Of a stretch of DNA of 14,530 nucleotides, positions 14,523 to 14,530 are shown one piece after another. The first letter of the stretch is position 1; every line of letters starts with the position of its first letter. A program made the translations under genes and the position numbers. The stretch covers positions 1-14,530 of the forward strand of contig JAISYD010000125.1 in NCBI GenBank assembly GCA_031270145.1. The letters are read 5' to 3'. The DNA comes from Planctomycetota bacterium (lineage in GTDB: Bacteria; Planctomycetota; SZUA-567). The notes under the pieces are model-generated. The model saw nothing but the letters and a program-made list of their open reading frames with translations, was not told the DNA's origin and did not search any database.

Positions 14523-14530
14523 CCTTTCCC

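Overview
The window is GC-rich bacterial chromosomal DNA with densely packed genes and short gaps. The organism probably makes deoxynucleotides without oxygen: it has an oxygen-sensitive class III ribonucleotide reductase (NrdD), its radical-SAM activase (NrdG) and a second radical-SAM enzyme of the AmrS type. I cannot fix the taxon. The shortened MnmE-like GTPase hints at the PVC/planctomycete side of the tree, but this is a weak inference. No mobile elements, CRISPR arrays, rRNA or tRNA genes were found.

Left block (1-2326, minus strand): an AAA-type ATPase running off the left edge, preceded by a near-consensus sigma-70 promoter. Upstream of it lies a short MnmE/TrmE-like GTPase lacking the C-terminal catalytic Cys motif. 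A divergent control region of 389 bp (2327-2715) separates this block from the next. It holds a minus-strand promoter overlapped by a perfect 10-bp inverted repeat. It also holds a plus-strand promoter (TTGACT-17-TATGAT) overlapped by two NrdR-box-like sites exactly 31 bp (three helical turns) apart.

Central block (2716-11893, plus strand): nrdR, nrdD, nrdG, an unrecognised protein built from two copies of one domain, an AmrS-like radical-SAM protein, and smc. The gaps are -4 to 34 bp apart from a structured 132-bp nrdR-nrdD gap, so this looks like one operon. It would link anaerobic dNTP supply, under its own repressor NrdR, with chromosome organisation. A thioredoxin-fold lipoprotein (12033-12548) follows, behind a possible terminator and an 18-nt perfect palindrome.

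Right block (12574-14522, minus strand): an alkylation-damage repair pair. ogt (O6-methylguanine methyltransferase) is followed, with a 4-base GTGA overlap, by an AdaA-AraC-AlkA fusion. Together they provide methyl-phosphotriester sensing, transcriptional activation, 3-methyladenine excision and O6-methylguanine reversal. This block converges on the thioredoxin-like gene.

Nothing here is clearly a wholly new system. The points most worth following are the paired NrdR boxes, the duplicated-domain unknown protein inside the nrd operon, the odd glycyl-radical tail of NrdD, and the truncated MnmE-like GTPase with its inverted-repeat promoter.
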